From Turbatrix aceti (Eukaryota > Nematoda > Chromadorea > Rhabditida > Panagrolaimidae), in the NCBI GenBank assembly GCA_963969345.1, contig OZ017767.1:8646739-8710738 (forward strand): a DNA stretch of 64,000 nucleotides, written 5' to 3'. Positions 33,915 through 45,200 of this stretch are shown here, one piece after another (the stretch's first letter is position 1; each line of letters begins with the position of its first letter). The translations under genes were made by a program, and so were the position numbers. The notes under the pieces were generated by a model. It ran no database searches and was not told the origin of the DNA. It saw nothing but the letters and a program-made list of their open reading frames with translations.

Positions 33915-34965
33915 TCAGAAAAAAAGTACACAGAAAGCGGCCAGAATGACAAGACATCCACGATTGAAAGCAGAAAAAGTCGATACCGCGGCATTAATAG
34001 GCTTAGCAGCATCACGATGAGAACCCGCAGTAGCAAGGTCATCGCCTGGGGGAACAGTAGGAGGATCCTCCCCTGTATCGACAAGCATGAGGTAAGCGCA
34101 GATGATATCAATGCTTTGGTCTTGCTCCTTGTGATCGTCGCACTTGTCCTTGTCGCGGATAACAACCAATTTTTCTTCTCCAGAAGCGTTGTCCAATGTG
34201 CAATTAGTCATGAATTCAGGATCCAGCTTGTGTGCGTCAGCGTTTACGAATTGTTCTGCCTTGTGATCCGGAAAACCGCACTTGAGGTGAGCGCCAACGT
34301 AGACCGGGTTTTTATCCGTTTCAAAATTTTCTAAAAAAAATTTTAAATTTAAAAAAATTAAAAAAAAATTAAAAAAATTAAAAAAATTAAAAAATTAAAT
34401 TAAAAAAATTAAAAAATAAAATAAAAAAAATAAAATAAATTTTTTTTTTAAATTTAAAATAAATAAAAAAATTAATATAAAAAAAATAAAACAAAAAAAA
34501 TTTTAACAACTATAAAAAATTTTTTTTTTTATTTAAAAAAAATAAAAAAAATTAGAAAAAATTTATAAAACTTAAAAAAAAATAAAAAAAATTAGAAAAA
34601 ATTTAAAAAACTTAAAAAAAAATTAAAATTAAAAAAAATTAAAAAAGGCAAAACTCACTGGCAATAAATTCAACGTCTTCCTTAAAATTGATGATTCCGG
34701 CTGCATACGAATCTTCATGGTTGTCAATAGCCTTGCAGATTTTGTCGATTTCGCAGGATGTCAGCATGGAGCTCTTATTGCCGGTAGGAATTTTTTTGAA
34801 GCAACGGGCGACAGTCGCACCGCTGCCGTCGACGTAGTTTGACTCATGCACAAACCAACCATCTCTGCATGTGGCTCCCTCGTCGTCGTCGGAATCGGCG
34901 ACTCGTTTCACAGCAAAGCACAAAGAACATAAAAGGAGAAACACGCCGAAACGGAAGCACGTCAT
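33915..34965 (-). CDS. Secreted, probably GPI-anchored paralogue of the 32-kb gene
   Basis: Exons 34659-34965 and 33915-34330 join in the same phase as copy A (donor GTGAGT, acceptor TTTTTTTTAG), about 240 residues. Signal peptide MTCFRFGVFLLLCSLCFA; then CRDGWFV, ARCFKKI, CEIDKICKAI and the shared AGIINFKEDVEFIA at the exon junction. The second unit starts VYVGAHLKCGFP, parallel to VYVGVYINC of copy A, and the protein ends in a hydrophobic tail (GCLVILAAFCVLFF) like a GPI signal. Sequence identity with copy A is low, so this is an old tandem pair. Function unknown; a surface or secreted role is inferred from the two terminal signals. Confidence 0.8.
34331..34658. repeat. Low-complexity A/T tract forming the intron
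   Basis: 328 bases made almost only of A and T runs (AAATTAAAAAAAATT-type). It replaces the microsatellite found in the paralogue's intron. Confidence 0.9.
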
Positions 34966-36561
34966 CTTCGTTCTGCTGCGAGAATCAAGAAATTTGAAAG
35001 CTCTGAATGCCAGAAAATCGAAGAAGTGAACGACGGAGGGACGAAATCAAGGGTATTTATGGATTTGCGGGTGCATGCAAATCTTGCAGGCAAACTTGTT
35101 GTCCGGAACGGTAAAATTAATCAAAAATAGTACATAGCTACCGTAACCAAAAATAATCGCCGCGATTATTTTTGATTACGTGGTGCCACTATGGATAAAT
35201 TTGCTAAATATTATTCACGAAACTTCAATAATTCTAAATTTATCGTCAGTTTTTCCAATTTCCAATCACAAACGACAGGAAAGTTAAAAATACGTGCATC
35301 AGTTTTCTTACCCTAAAACATGTGACCTAATCAATGTATCTAGTATACATAAGTATGTATTTATTCTTTCAAAAAATAATTATGGTGCTGAAAAAAATCC
35401 AACAAATTTTCCTAATGTTTTTAGTTAGTGTACAAAACAAAAATCGTGTTGAAACCATAACTTTCGCACCAGTCGATTGAGTTTTCACTGTTGCGCATGG
35501 GCTTGGTTAGGCTGAGAAAAATCCTAAAATTTTGCCGAATGCTGATTACTGCTATTCGTTACCTGGTTGCTACGAAAAATGTCTTTCTGCAGTTAATATT
35601 TTTTTTCCAGAAATACAATTTTTGAACAATGTCTCTTTAAAACCTAACTTTGAAAAATAAAATCTGTCTGTAACATAAAAAAACAATCATCATTGCAAAA
35701 AAATCAAAAATGTCCGAATTGCGGATGAAAAAACGTGTAAACCTCCTATGTTTTCCAATATATTTCGTTTCGTTGATAAAATTTTTTTTAAATTGAATAT
35801 TCATGTTTATTCGAATGCAAAACCTTTATCAGATGTGCGTTTTCGTTTGCAAATAAATTTTTAAATAAAACACAAAAGGAACTTTTTTTTAATAATTATT
35901 TCTCAGAATTAGATTCAAAAATATTTTGGATGCAGAAAAAAGACATATCAGCTTAGAAATATTTTGTATATTTATCTGATACATACCAATGTCCCCTCCC
36001 CTTCCCTGAACCCAAATGTACCAGTATACGTTTTTTTTCTTTTGGATGGATAATTTGTTCAGAACTTTTGAACGATGTTCGTTGTCAAAAGAACGCAATT
36101 CAGTGTTTTTGAATAAAATGAACACCTTTTTAAAACAAAAAAAAAGTGTTAAAATGTATATACATATCTGACTCATTGTCACAAAATTTTTTCGCCGTAA
36201 TTGCGATCAGTTTTATGATAAATATTCATTTTACGGATAAATATCCGTAAAACGATCACATTCGATCATTACCAGTTTATGTTTTTTTTCTTTTTCTGGA
36301 TGGATAATTTTTCCAAATTTTTGAACGATGTTCGTTTAGGCATGTCAAAAAGCTATTCAGTGTTTTTGAGTAAACCGAATTCATATAAATACAGCCTCAA
36401 AATCCTCAAAAAAATTTATTAGTACCCTCAAAAAAAGCATATTTGCACATCGATAACAGCAACATAGTCACCAACAATTTAAACAAAAACGTGATAAAAA
36501 ACATGTAAATGGATGGAATTGTGTCTAAAAAAACCCCCGTGCCCCACACCCCAATCTAGCC
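34966..36561. other. Intergenic with a 90-base direct repeat
   Basis: Mostly AT-rich. A repeated block is seen at about 36030-36125 and 36280-36375 (shared GGATGGATAATTT, TTTTGAACGATGTTCGTT and TTCAGTGTTTTTGA). 35150-35170 holds a short inverted repeat (AAAAATAATCG and complement). No gene is visible; promoters for the 33.9-kb gene must be at the left end. Confidence 0.55.
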
Positions 36562-39500
36562 TCACCTGCCAACGGGGAAAGCCAGGATCTTGGAGAGCAT
36601 GTATCCGTAGTCAGGCAGGGCATCGAGAAGGGACTTTGCGTCCGCCGAGAGCTGTGATACCCCGTTGGCAGGCGTCGTGCCATTTGTCCGACGACCCGTC
36701 GCTGCCCCCGGTCTCAGAATTTCGTCCAAATTTATTGCGTTGTCTGCCGGCACCTGTGTTTGTTTTGGGGATGAATTTGTTGCCGGATAGAGATCACCGA
36801 GGCCGTGTTTTTGGAGTTCATCCTCAATCGCACAGCCATCTACGTCAGTAGCCTTTCCACGAAAATCGTAATCTAGAAATGACGTGAAGTCAGTGGACAT
36901 TGCCGATCCGTGATCTGAAAGACAGAAAATCGTGGTAGGAGTGTTAGTAAAAAAAAAGCAAAATAACAAGCAATGTTAACCAGTTTTATAATATTTTTTG
37001 GTTATTTTGAGTCAAAAATTGTTTTTCCATAACTGACCAGTTTCTAAACTAAATTTAACGAATTTTTAAAGTTTTATGCATTCAAAAAATATTTTTTCCG
37101 AATCTTTATTTTTTTATAAAAAAATTAAATTTTCGAATTGCTCCATTTTTTAGACAAAAAAAACAAAAATTTCTTCACTTTCAGTTTTTAAAACATTATA
37201 CTAATTTGAAATTAAAAAAAATTAAATTAAGAACCAGAAGTTCAAAACTCAGTTTTTAAAATTTCTACCACAACCGAATCCAAAAATCGGAAAAGGATTT
37301 AAAATTTTTAAAATTTTTTTAAGAAAAAAAAATAAAACAGTAATTTTTTCGAAATTTGCGACTTACCACAGTTTTTCAAATCTATATCGTCATTTGAATC
37401 CAAAAATTAAAAAAATTAAACTTTCGGAAACTAATTTTTTTTTACAAAATTTTAAAAATTTTAATTTCGAGTTTGAATGATAAAAAAAGAAAGACCAGTT
37501 TTCAAATCCCTCCTCCCCCCAACGATCCAAAAAAAATGAACTAACCACCAGCACCGGTAAGTGGGTTAGAGAGTCCAGATGATTGCCAGTCGAAGTTAAC
37601 CGGTGGCACGGAGAGCGAGTCAACGGTATCCAGTCCATCGTCATGGTTGTTACCACCTGTCTGGATGATCACTGCAGGCGGGGAGAGCGACGATGGAGAG
37701 TCGCTGAAAGAGCCTCTAGCACTCGACGACCAATGGTGTGCCAAAAAAAGAAAAAAACAACAACAAAAGCTGGGTTAAAGAAAACAAAGGACAACGGAAA
37801 CATAAAAATCACAGTTACCGTAACCGTCACCGCGGAACAAAAAAAAGCAACGGCAAAAAAAAATCGTGCATATAAATAAAAAAAATACTTACTTGGAAGA
37901 AGTCGCTGGAGGCTGGGAAGTCGAAGGCAGGTTGAGGGGAATCGCTGCGAGGGGTTGTGCCACCATGGTCGGCATCGACCCGGTCGGACGCAGCACCGGG
38001 GGCTTGGCCGCTGCTTTCGCGCTGTTCATGTGCAGCGAAGAGAGGAGGTTTTGGTACAACTGGGATTTTGGGTAGGAAAATTGCAAAGCGTGGGTGTCTT
38101 CGATGAAGCAGATGTCTTTCCAGAGTTTTAGGCTACTGAAAACCATACAATTTAAACGACAGTGAAAAAACAAATTTTATTTATTTATCTTAAGAGTACT
38201 AAAATTGTTTTTAAAAAACCGTGTTGGTACTCCGAAAAAATTAAAAATTTAGGCTTTATTACGAATCACAAAAAAATGTTTTTCTAACCAAAAAAATCAG
38301 GAAGACACTTGTGTGTCAGTTTTATCCATGGTATTAATCCGCAAACTGCAGTTTTGAAAAAAAATTGCCCTTCAAAAGTTTTAGGCTACTGAAATAAATC
38401 AAAATGGAATGAGAAAACTTCACTTGAATAGGTAAAATCGTGTCAGGACCACAAAAAACTTCAAATTACCCAGTTTTAGGCTAATTTTTTTCTAATCGCT
38501 CAACTCTGTTTTTTTCTAATTGCGTTTCCCAACGGTAACCGTATTTTTGGTTTCTCAAAATTGTGTGTACCAGTTTTTTTTTGGTTTTAAAAAATTGATT
38601 TGAAAATTCTGCAACCTGGAATAGTTCAAAGCGTGTTGCAATACCCGCATCAACTTTATGAAGCTTGTTCAGTTTTTTAATCCCCAAAAACATTCGATCC
38701 AAGGACTAGCTTACTTTTTCAAAAAAAAATGTTTTTTCCAAAACAGAAAAAAAATTGCCATTGTTCAGTATGGTTCAGTTTTATAATCATCCTGTACAGA
38801 AATAAATAGTTCGACCTAACCTTCTTTCATTTCATTTGAAAGCATCATTCCACTTTTTTTAACCACAAAAAAATGATCCTATTTTTCATAACCGTAATTT
38901 TACGGAGAAGCTACTACGAAGCAGTACAGTGATTGAAAATTGAAAACAATCGTGTTAGGACCGCGTCAATAATTTTGTGGATTCAGTTTTGGGTAAACTA
39001 ATGCAAGAAAACGTAACACGTCAGTTTCACAATAAATTTCAATGAAACGAACTACGTCAGTTTCATAATTTCAAGGTAACGTCAGTGCCAGTTTTTTTTT
39101 CTAAACCCCAAAAAAGTGACCCATTTCTTCGTCATTCCCGAACCATAATTTATGCATGTACGTTTCCTTCGATCAAAAAAAAAAACAACTCACTTGAGAA
39201 ACTTGTCATCAAGTTGTATTCCTTCGTCGGGTGGATAATGACCCACATCGAACGCTGGAAAGTAGTCAACGACTCTCTCATCCTTCTCAACCAGTTCATT
39301 GCCGCCCGTATCGTCACCCGTCACCCAGAGTGTTTCGTCGTCCACGATCTCCTTCAAACTCGGTACACTTGGGATTTCTACCGTTGTTGGGATCTAAACA
39401 AAAACCCCAGTTAACAAAAAAAAATTTTTTTTATACATTATATAAAAGAAGATCACTCCAACTCACTTCAGGAGGCTTTGGAGCCTCGACTTTGTGTTCG

Positions 39501-39766
39501 TCAAAGTTGGCAAAAGCGTCAAAAGTGTCATCGGCCTTGGGAACCGGCGCTGGACTCGCTGCTTCGTTGAACGGGTCGTCGGGGTCAGGTACCGGAGCAG
39601 CGGGGGTCGGAGCGGCTTCTTCGAAATCGCCAAAGTCGTCGTCGTCGAATCCGTCGTCGTCGGGAGAAACAGAAGTTGTGGGACCATCGGGAGATTCTTC
39701 AGATTCTGGCTGAGCTGGAGGATCGTCGGATGCGACAGAAGACGTCGGCTGAGGATCTTCGGACAT
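36562..39766 (-). CDS. AFTPH: Aftiphilin homologue (clathrin/AP-1 accessory protein)
   Basis: Five exons in phase: 39467-39766, 39194-39393, 37893-38135, 37546-37703 and 36562-36914, about 417 residues. The N-terminal part is acidic with a DDDFGDFEE motif of the kind that binds adaptor ear domains. The diagnostic clathrin-binding block is in exon 3: LKLWKDICFIEDTHALQFSY, KSQLYQNLLSSLHM, matching the LWxxLxxIExTxALxFxWxxS pattern of aftiphilin. The C-terminus LLDALPDYGYMLSKILAFP matches the family's LPDLSFMxAKVLMFP ending. Known role: with AP-1 and clathrin in trans-Golgi/endosome sorting. Shorter than the vertebrate protein, which has a longer N-terminus. A TTTCAG acceptor nine bases or so before the ATG suggests spliced-leader addition or a 5' UTR exon. 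Confidence 0.9.
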
Positions 39767-42292
39767 GTCTTGTATTCTGAAATTTGTAAAAATGTACATT
39801 ACAAAAATTTTGGGTAAAAATTTAAAAATAATATACAAAAATGAGCGTTACTCGAAGAAAAATATTTCTCAGTGGCCAACCCCAACCACTGAAAAATATT
39901 CAAACAAAATAATAATAAGAATAACCACAGCAAGGCTTATATACAGTTCAAACTAACTTTTTCACGCCTGAACGAATTTCAAGTATAAACAGTGATTTAG
40001 ACTTCATCAAGACGCGTCTATTATAGAAACGAACGAACAAACGAACGAACGAACGCCGGAGAAGAATGAAGAAAGGGATACAGAGAACCCTCCCCAACTA
40101 ATGCGGTCGGTTGGTTGGTTGACTGACTACGAAGATTGGAGAGGGGTAGAGTAATGACAACAAACCAGTCAGTCACCAAAAAATATACGTATGAAGATTA
40201 CACGATTTTATTTGAGAAAATGGATGTTCAAATAGTAAAAAGATGAGCGTAGTAGTTATCCACAGTTAAAAAAAAAAAGTGGTTTCATGCAGTTATAAAA
40301 AAACCCAACTTATGTAACTAAAAATTTGTTACTATCAAAAAAAATCAAAATTTTGGCAAAACAATGTTACATTTTTTTGAACACAAAAAGTATCGCAAAT
40401 ACACATGTAATTAACAAAAGCATATGGGCCGATTCGCTCAACTCGGTGTTCAACAAGACGAAAAACAGACCACAGCGACGATGGGAAGAAGAAATCGCGA
40501 CCAAAACGAATCGAGACATTTACGCCTACGTGGACGTCATTTGTGCCTCCTAACATCTTTTCTAATGATAACTAACCACTGAGTAATGGTGAAATAAATA
40601 AATAAATAAATAACAAAAGCATTAAGGCAATCAGTGCAGTGAAAAAACTGAAAAAAAGAAAGTAACATACTTAAAAAAAAAATTTATTTGCAAAAGATTA
40701 ACAAAATTTCCGCCAAAAAAATGTTACTTTAGTAAACTTAAAAAAAAAAAGTATGAAACAAAAAACGTCACTTTTGAACGTAAAAAAAGTAATAAAAATA
40801 TTTTTTTAACATCAAATCTTTAACTATATCAGTTTTCTATTATATTTATGTACATGAAAGGTATCCAAAAAATAAAAAGATTTGGTTGAAAAACCCCCAA
40901 ATGCAATGTATTTAATGAACCAGTTATAAAAATATCACATCGTAACTAACAACAATTTTGTTACTCCCAAAAAGTAACACAATTTTCGCCAAATAATGTT
41001 ACTTTTTGTTTGACTTCAAAAAAGTATCGTAGGAAGTAATAAAAAACGTAACGTAACATTCAAGTGTAAAAAAATGTAATAATGGAATTCGGCAGTTTTC
41101 TATTCGTAAAACACAACTCACAACCAACATGAAAACAAACAGTCACTCACCAAAAAAACACCACCTGGGCCGCTAAATCGAATTCAACTCCCAAAAAAAT
41201 AACCAGAAACGTATGTATAATACAAAAATAGAAAAATCATGTCTGTGGGATTTTTGCGCTGATGCACAGGTTTGTCTGTGTTCTGTGAATAACAATGCTC
41301 CCGTTGGCTGGTGATTGGTGGTCGGTCGCCTGGAGCAAAACATACGAGAGAAAAGGAAAGAGGAAAGGGAAGAAGAGGATCGTAAAATCAGAAGGAACAA
41401 TGAACAGAACGGAACACAAAGAGGTGACTGAGAAAGCTTTTATCCCCCCTTCCCTCCCCAAAACAAACAATACCCGGTGGCAAGAATTGATCGATCGATT
41501 ACGACGTTGCGCAGGTGTGGAGAAAACGGAAGAGCGCAGACAACTACCTGCCTGCAAGCAGCAAAGTCGTGTCATATCCAACATTGAATAATTTTAGCGT
41601 AGCAACGGAAAAGGACATGCGCGGAGGGGGACGCATGTTGCGGGCAGGTTTGGGTTTGTATTGTTTGGATTAAAAAAGGCAAGCTTCCATTCAGTTATTT
41701 TCTATTTTTTGTTTCACAAATGTTAACAAAAACTGTTGCCGCCATATCACAGTTAAAAACAAACATGGATTTTATAAATCGAAAAAGCAAAAAAAAAGAT
41801 TTGATTTTTATTAAAATTTTGGCAATGTGTCCCCGATGTTGCAGTAAAAATAAAAATTTTCGATCTTCGATTGTTCGTCTTTTTCTGGGATTCATTTTAT
41901 CTCACCAGTACCAGCAGTTTAGTTTTCTTTATCCATGTTTTGTGCTTTTATTCCATATTTGGACGCTTTCTGAGCAAATTTCAGTTTACAATTTTTTTAT
42001 GAATCCAAAGACAATACGTGTCAGTTTAATTTAAAAATTTTTTGTTTTGTTCAGAAAGTGCCGCACTGGTCAGTTAGAAATAAATAATTACTTTAAGTCA
42101 ACCAAAAAATGACAAAATTTTTTTTTATAGAAATTTGCCCAAGTTTTTATAAATTATTTTTCCATTGAAAATATTTTTTTGATACTCGATTGTTCGCTTA
42201 TTTTGGAGGAGTTACAGTTTATCCTTTTTTGTTTTTTTTCCGTGTTAACGATTCACTCAGTTTAAATTTTTTTTAAGAACCCCCATCCAACA
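39767..42292. other. Divergent intergenic region with one LINE insertion
   Basis: Between the aftiphilin gene (minus) and the beta-propeller-like gene (plus). Short tandem GAAC/GAACGAAC repeats at 40030-40050. Short frames on both strands are Lys- or Phe-rich and not called. Contains the LINE fragment at 40424-40610. Confidence 0.5.
40424..40610 (+). mobile_element. 5'-truncated LINE (3' end of reverse-transcriptase ORF plus tail)
   Basis: The first 130 bases read as the last codons of a non-LTR retrotransposon ORF (NRPQRRWEEEI, the RPxxRWxxDI type of ending), followed by a stop at 40551-40553, a short 3' UTR and an (AAAT)n tail. It is flanked by a 12-base target duplication TAACAAAAGCAT (40412-40423 and 40611-40622). 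The shorter copy at 26739-26819 is the same family. Confidence 0.9.
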
Positions 42293-45200
42293 ATGACGGA
42301 ACCCCTATCAAACACTTCGAATCACCAGCGCCTGGACGAGATGCTCATCCACCTGACGCCAAAGGGCGCCGGTGTTCCCTACAGCCTGGCCTACGATTCC
42401 CTGGGCAACGTGCTCGTTGCCGCGAAGGCCGGTCTCTTCAAACTCGACCCAAGCGGGACGACCGTGCTCTGGGAGAAGAAAAACATCTTTCCCAAAGCAA
42501 TGGCACCGTACTGCCAGGTTACGGTCATCCCGGACGACGATCGGGTGGTACACGTTCAATGCGACGACAAATCTGCGCTTACGGAATTCAGAATCTACGA
42601 TTCGGAAGGCGAGGTCGTTCACGAGCAATTTATCGATGGAAAAATTCAATCACTCGCCATCAACGGAAAAGGCGACATTTTTTTGACCAAACAACCGCCA
42701 TTGGGCAGTGATGAGTTTTTTATATACAAGTGAGTTCGGAGGGGGGGGGGTTTTGACTGGAAAATTACATATTCAAAATTAAGTAACATTTATTCGACAG
42801 ATATTTTTTTTCGGGTCGACAAAAATTCGGACCGTTGAAACAATTGCGATCAGTTTTTTACCCAAAATTGTTGCAAATAAGCCGGATAAGATTTTAACTA
42901 AAAATTGCTTGTTGCACACTGCCTTCGCAGTTTTTTATGCCAAAAAAATTTGACTTCGAAACATTTTTCGGTTTTTCAACGATAAAAAACCCGAAGTATC
43001 TACTAAAAATGTTGATTCGTAATTTCAATTTTGTGAAATTACGTCATCATGCAGCGTCATCATAATCGGTGTATTCGGGCTCCATGGTTACTACATCTCT
43101 TAAGACACTAAGGTCCTCTTCTTGTGCTACAGTCGGCACTTCTTTAATATCTGTTTTAAGCAGGTATTCACAAACAATTTCACCGCCGTCTATGGGGTCA
43201 TAGACATTCTCCCGGAAATCAGTGCATTCATTGCCTTTCTCTCTTTTAGCATCGAAGCTGATTAGGGGCTCTACGGAACGAAGGTTGTCCAGTTCGCAGC
43301 TTTTTTGAAATAGGGGATCCAGTGGTATTTTGTCGACGTTTTCAAAGTTTTCCATTCTGTTGTCAGCTGTAGTGCAATTGATGTAAACACCAACGTAAAC
43401 TCGACGATATATAAAGCTTTCTGAAATATGTATACATATTTATACATATATGTTTTCAAATTTATAGATATATGTATAATATATAAATGCAATATATACA
43501 TATATGCAATATATTCAAATATATACATTATTGCATATATGTATAATATATATTATACATATATAAATATATACATATATGTATGATATATAAATATATA
43601 CTTAAATATATGTACATATACTACATATTTATATGTATATATTTGAAAACTTTGTGTTCGAATATTTTATTTGTTAAACAAACTCACTTTCGATAAACTC
43701 CTTGTCTGTTTTAAAATTGATTAGTCCGACGGGCATTGCAGTAGGCTGATCGGGAGCCAAATTCTTGCAGACATTTTCAAAATTGCATCTTGTTATATTG
43801 TTTTCCTTGGAGGCACCAAACATCTTTAAGCAACGAATGAAATTCGCATTATTCACGGGAGAACGGGATGTAATCGTCAGCCAACCATTTGCGCAGTACT
43901 CCTCCTCCTGAGCATAAGCGTCGGATCCCCACAACAGAAGGAGTGCGACGAGACGGATAATGGATGTCATCCACAAACACAGCGAGAATCAACAGACGAA
44001 TACTCAACAGGAACGAAAAAAAGAAACTCCGAATGAATGAACGAGATCAACGGTAAAAACAGTTTTTATAGCTGCTTCATTGAGAAACATGTAAATTATT
44101 GCGGATATCAAACGAATTGACAGTTTTTGGCATGTAAATTTTTAAAAAGAACGTAGTTTTCTAATTGTTTTGTAAGGATGCAAAATTTCCGAAAGTATGA
44201 AAAAAATGGAAAATACTAGAAAATTTAAAAAATTCCAATAATGAAAATCAAATTTGAAATCCCGAATAATAAGTTTTCCTAAAAGAGATTCTAGGTAAAA
44301 AAAATTGGGTACAAAAGCAGACATGAATCAAACGATATTACATACGCATATTTGAATCAAATATTTATCCTGAAATATGCTGATATGCACTTTCTAAATA
44401 ATTTATAAAGCTTTTCACAATTTTGGAATATTTTTTTGCGTACTACGCAGCTCTTGTTCGTGAACTTCCCCTCAAACAGTTCAATTTTTTACGACACAAC
44501 TTAGTGCTTCTTAAAAAAGTTTACAAATTGAAAGAAAAAACAAGGCAGTTGTAAAGGGGTCAAATTCAGTTAAAAAACAACTCTGGTGTCGTAATTTACC
44601 TAACTTTGCATTTTTTTACGATTTCAGGCACGTTGTAGTAGCTAAAACTGGGTTCCCAAAAAAATAATCAAGGGTTCCCAAAAAAGTGTTTTTTTAATCT
44701 ACCACACAGTTATGTATTTTTATTTTTGAATCTACCACCCCTAAATTTTATCTTACGAAAACCTATAGTCCAATGACGACAGTTTTTTTTATAAAACGTA
44801 CAAAGAAGGAAGAAAACTTTTGCAATTGAATTGGGTGAACATCAAGGCAAGGTTGGGCGAACGTTCGTGTTTGTTCGATTTTTTGAACAATTCTGAAAAG
44901 ATGTTTGCGTTGGTCTGATGAAAAGCACAGTTATTTTTTGGGCTTATAATTTGTCTTTCTAAAATTAAAAGGACAACATCTTTATGTCGAGATTGTCGAA
45001 AGCAAGATCAACAGAAGAGTTATTGCTTTGACAAAATACAAAATAATAAAGTTACGAACAATGCCGAGCGCTGAAGTAGCCTGGAGTTTCAGGTCGGATC
45101 TCCCCTCGATCCGACAGGAAGGTTCCGGCTGCGCGCTTCACTTGTCTCGGACAGCGACGATTTCATCGTCGACATGGTTTATGTCGATGTCATGCGGGGC

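Noticed and set aside
33840..34334. Plus-strand frame of 164 codons
   Set aside because: Antisense to exon 2 of the secreted paralogue at 33915-34965, whose frame has the expected Cys pattern and C-terminal signal.
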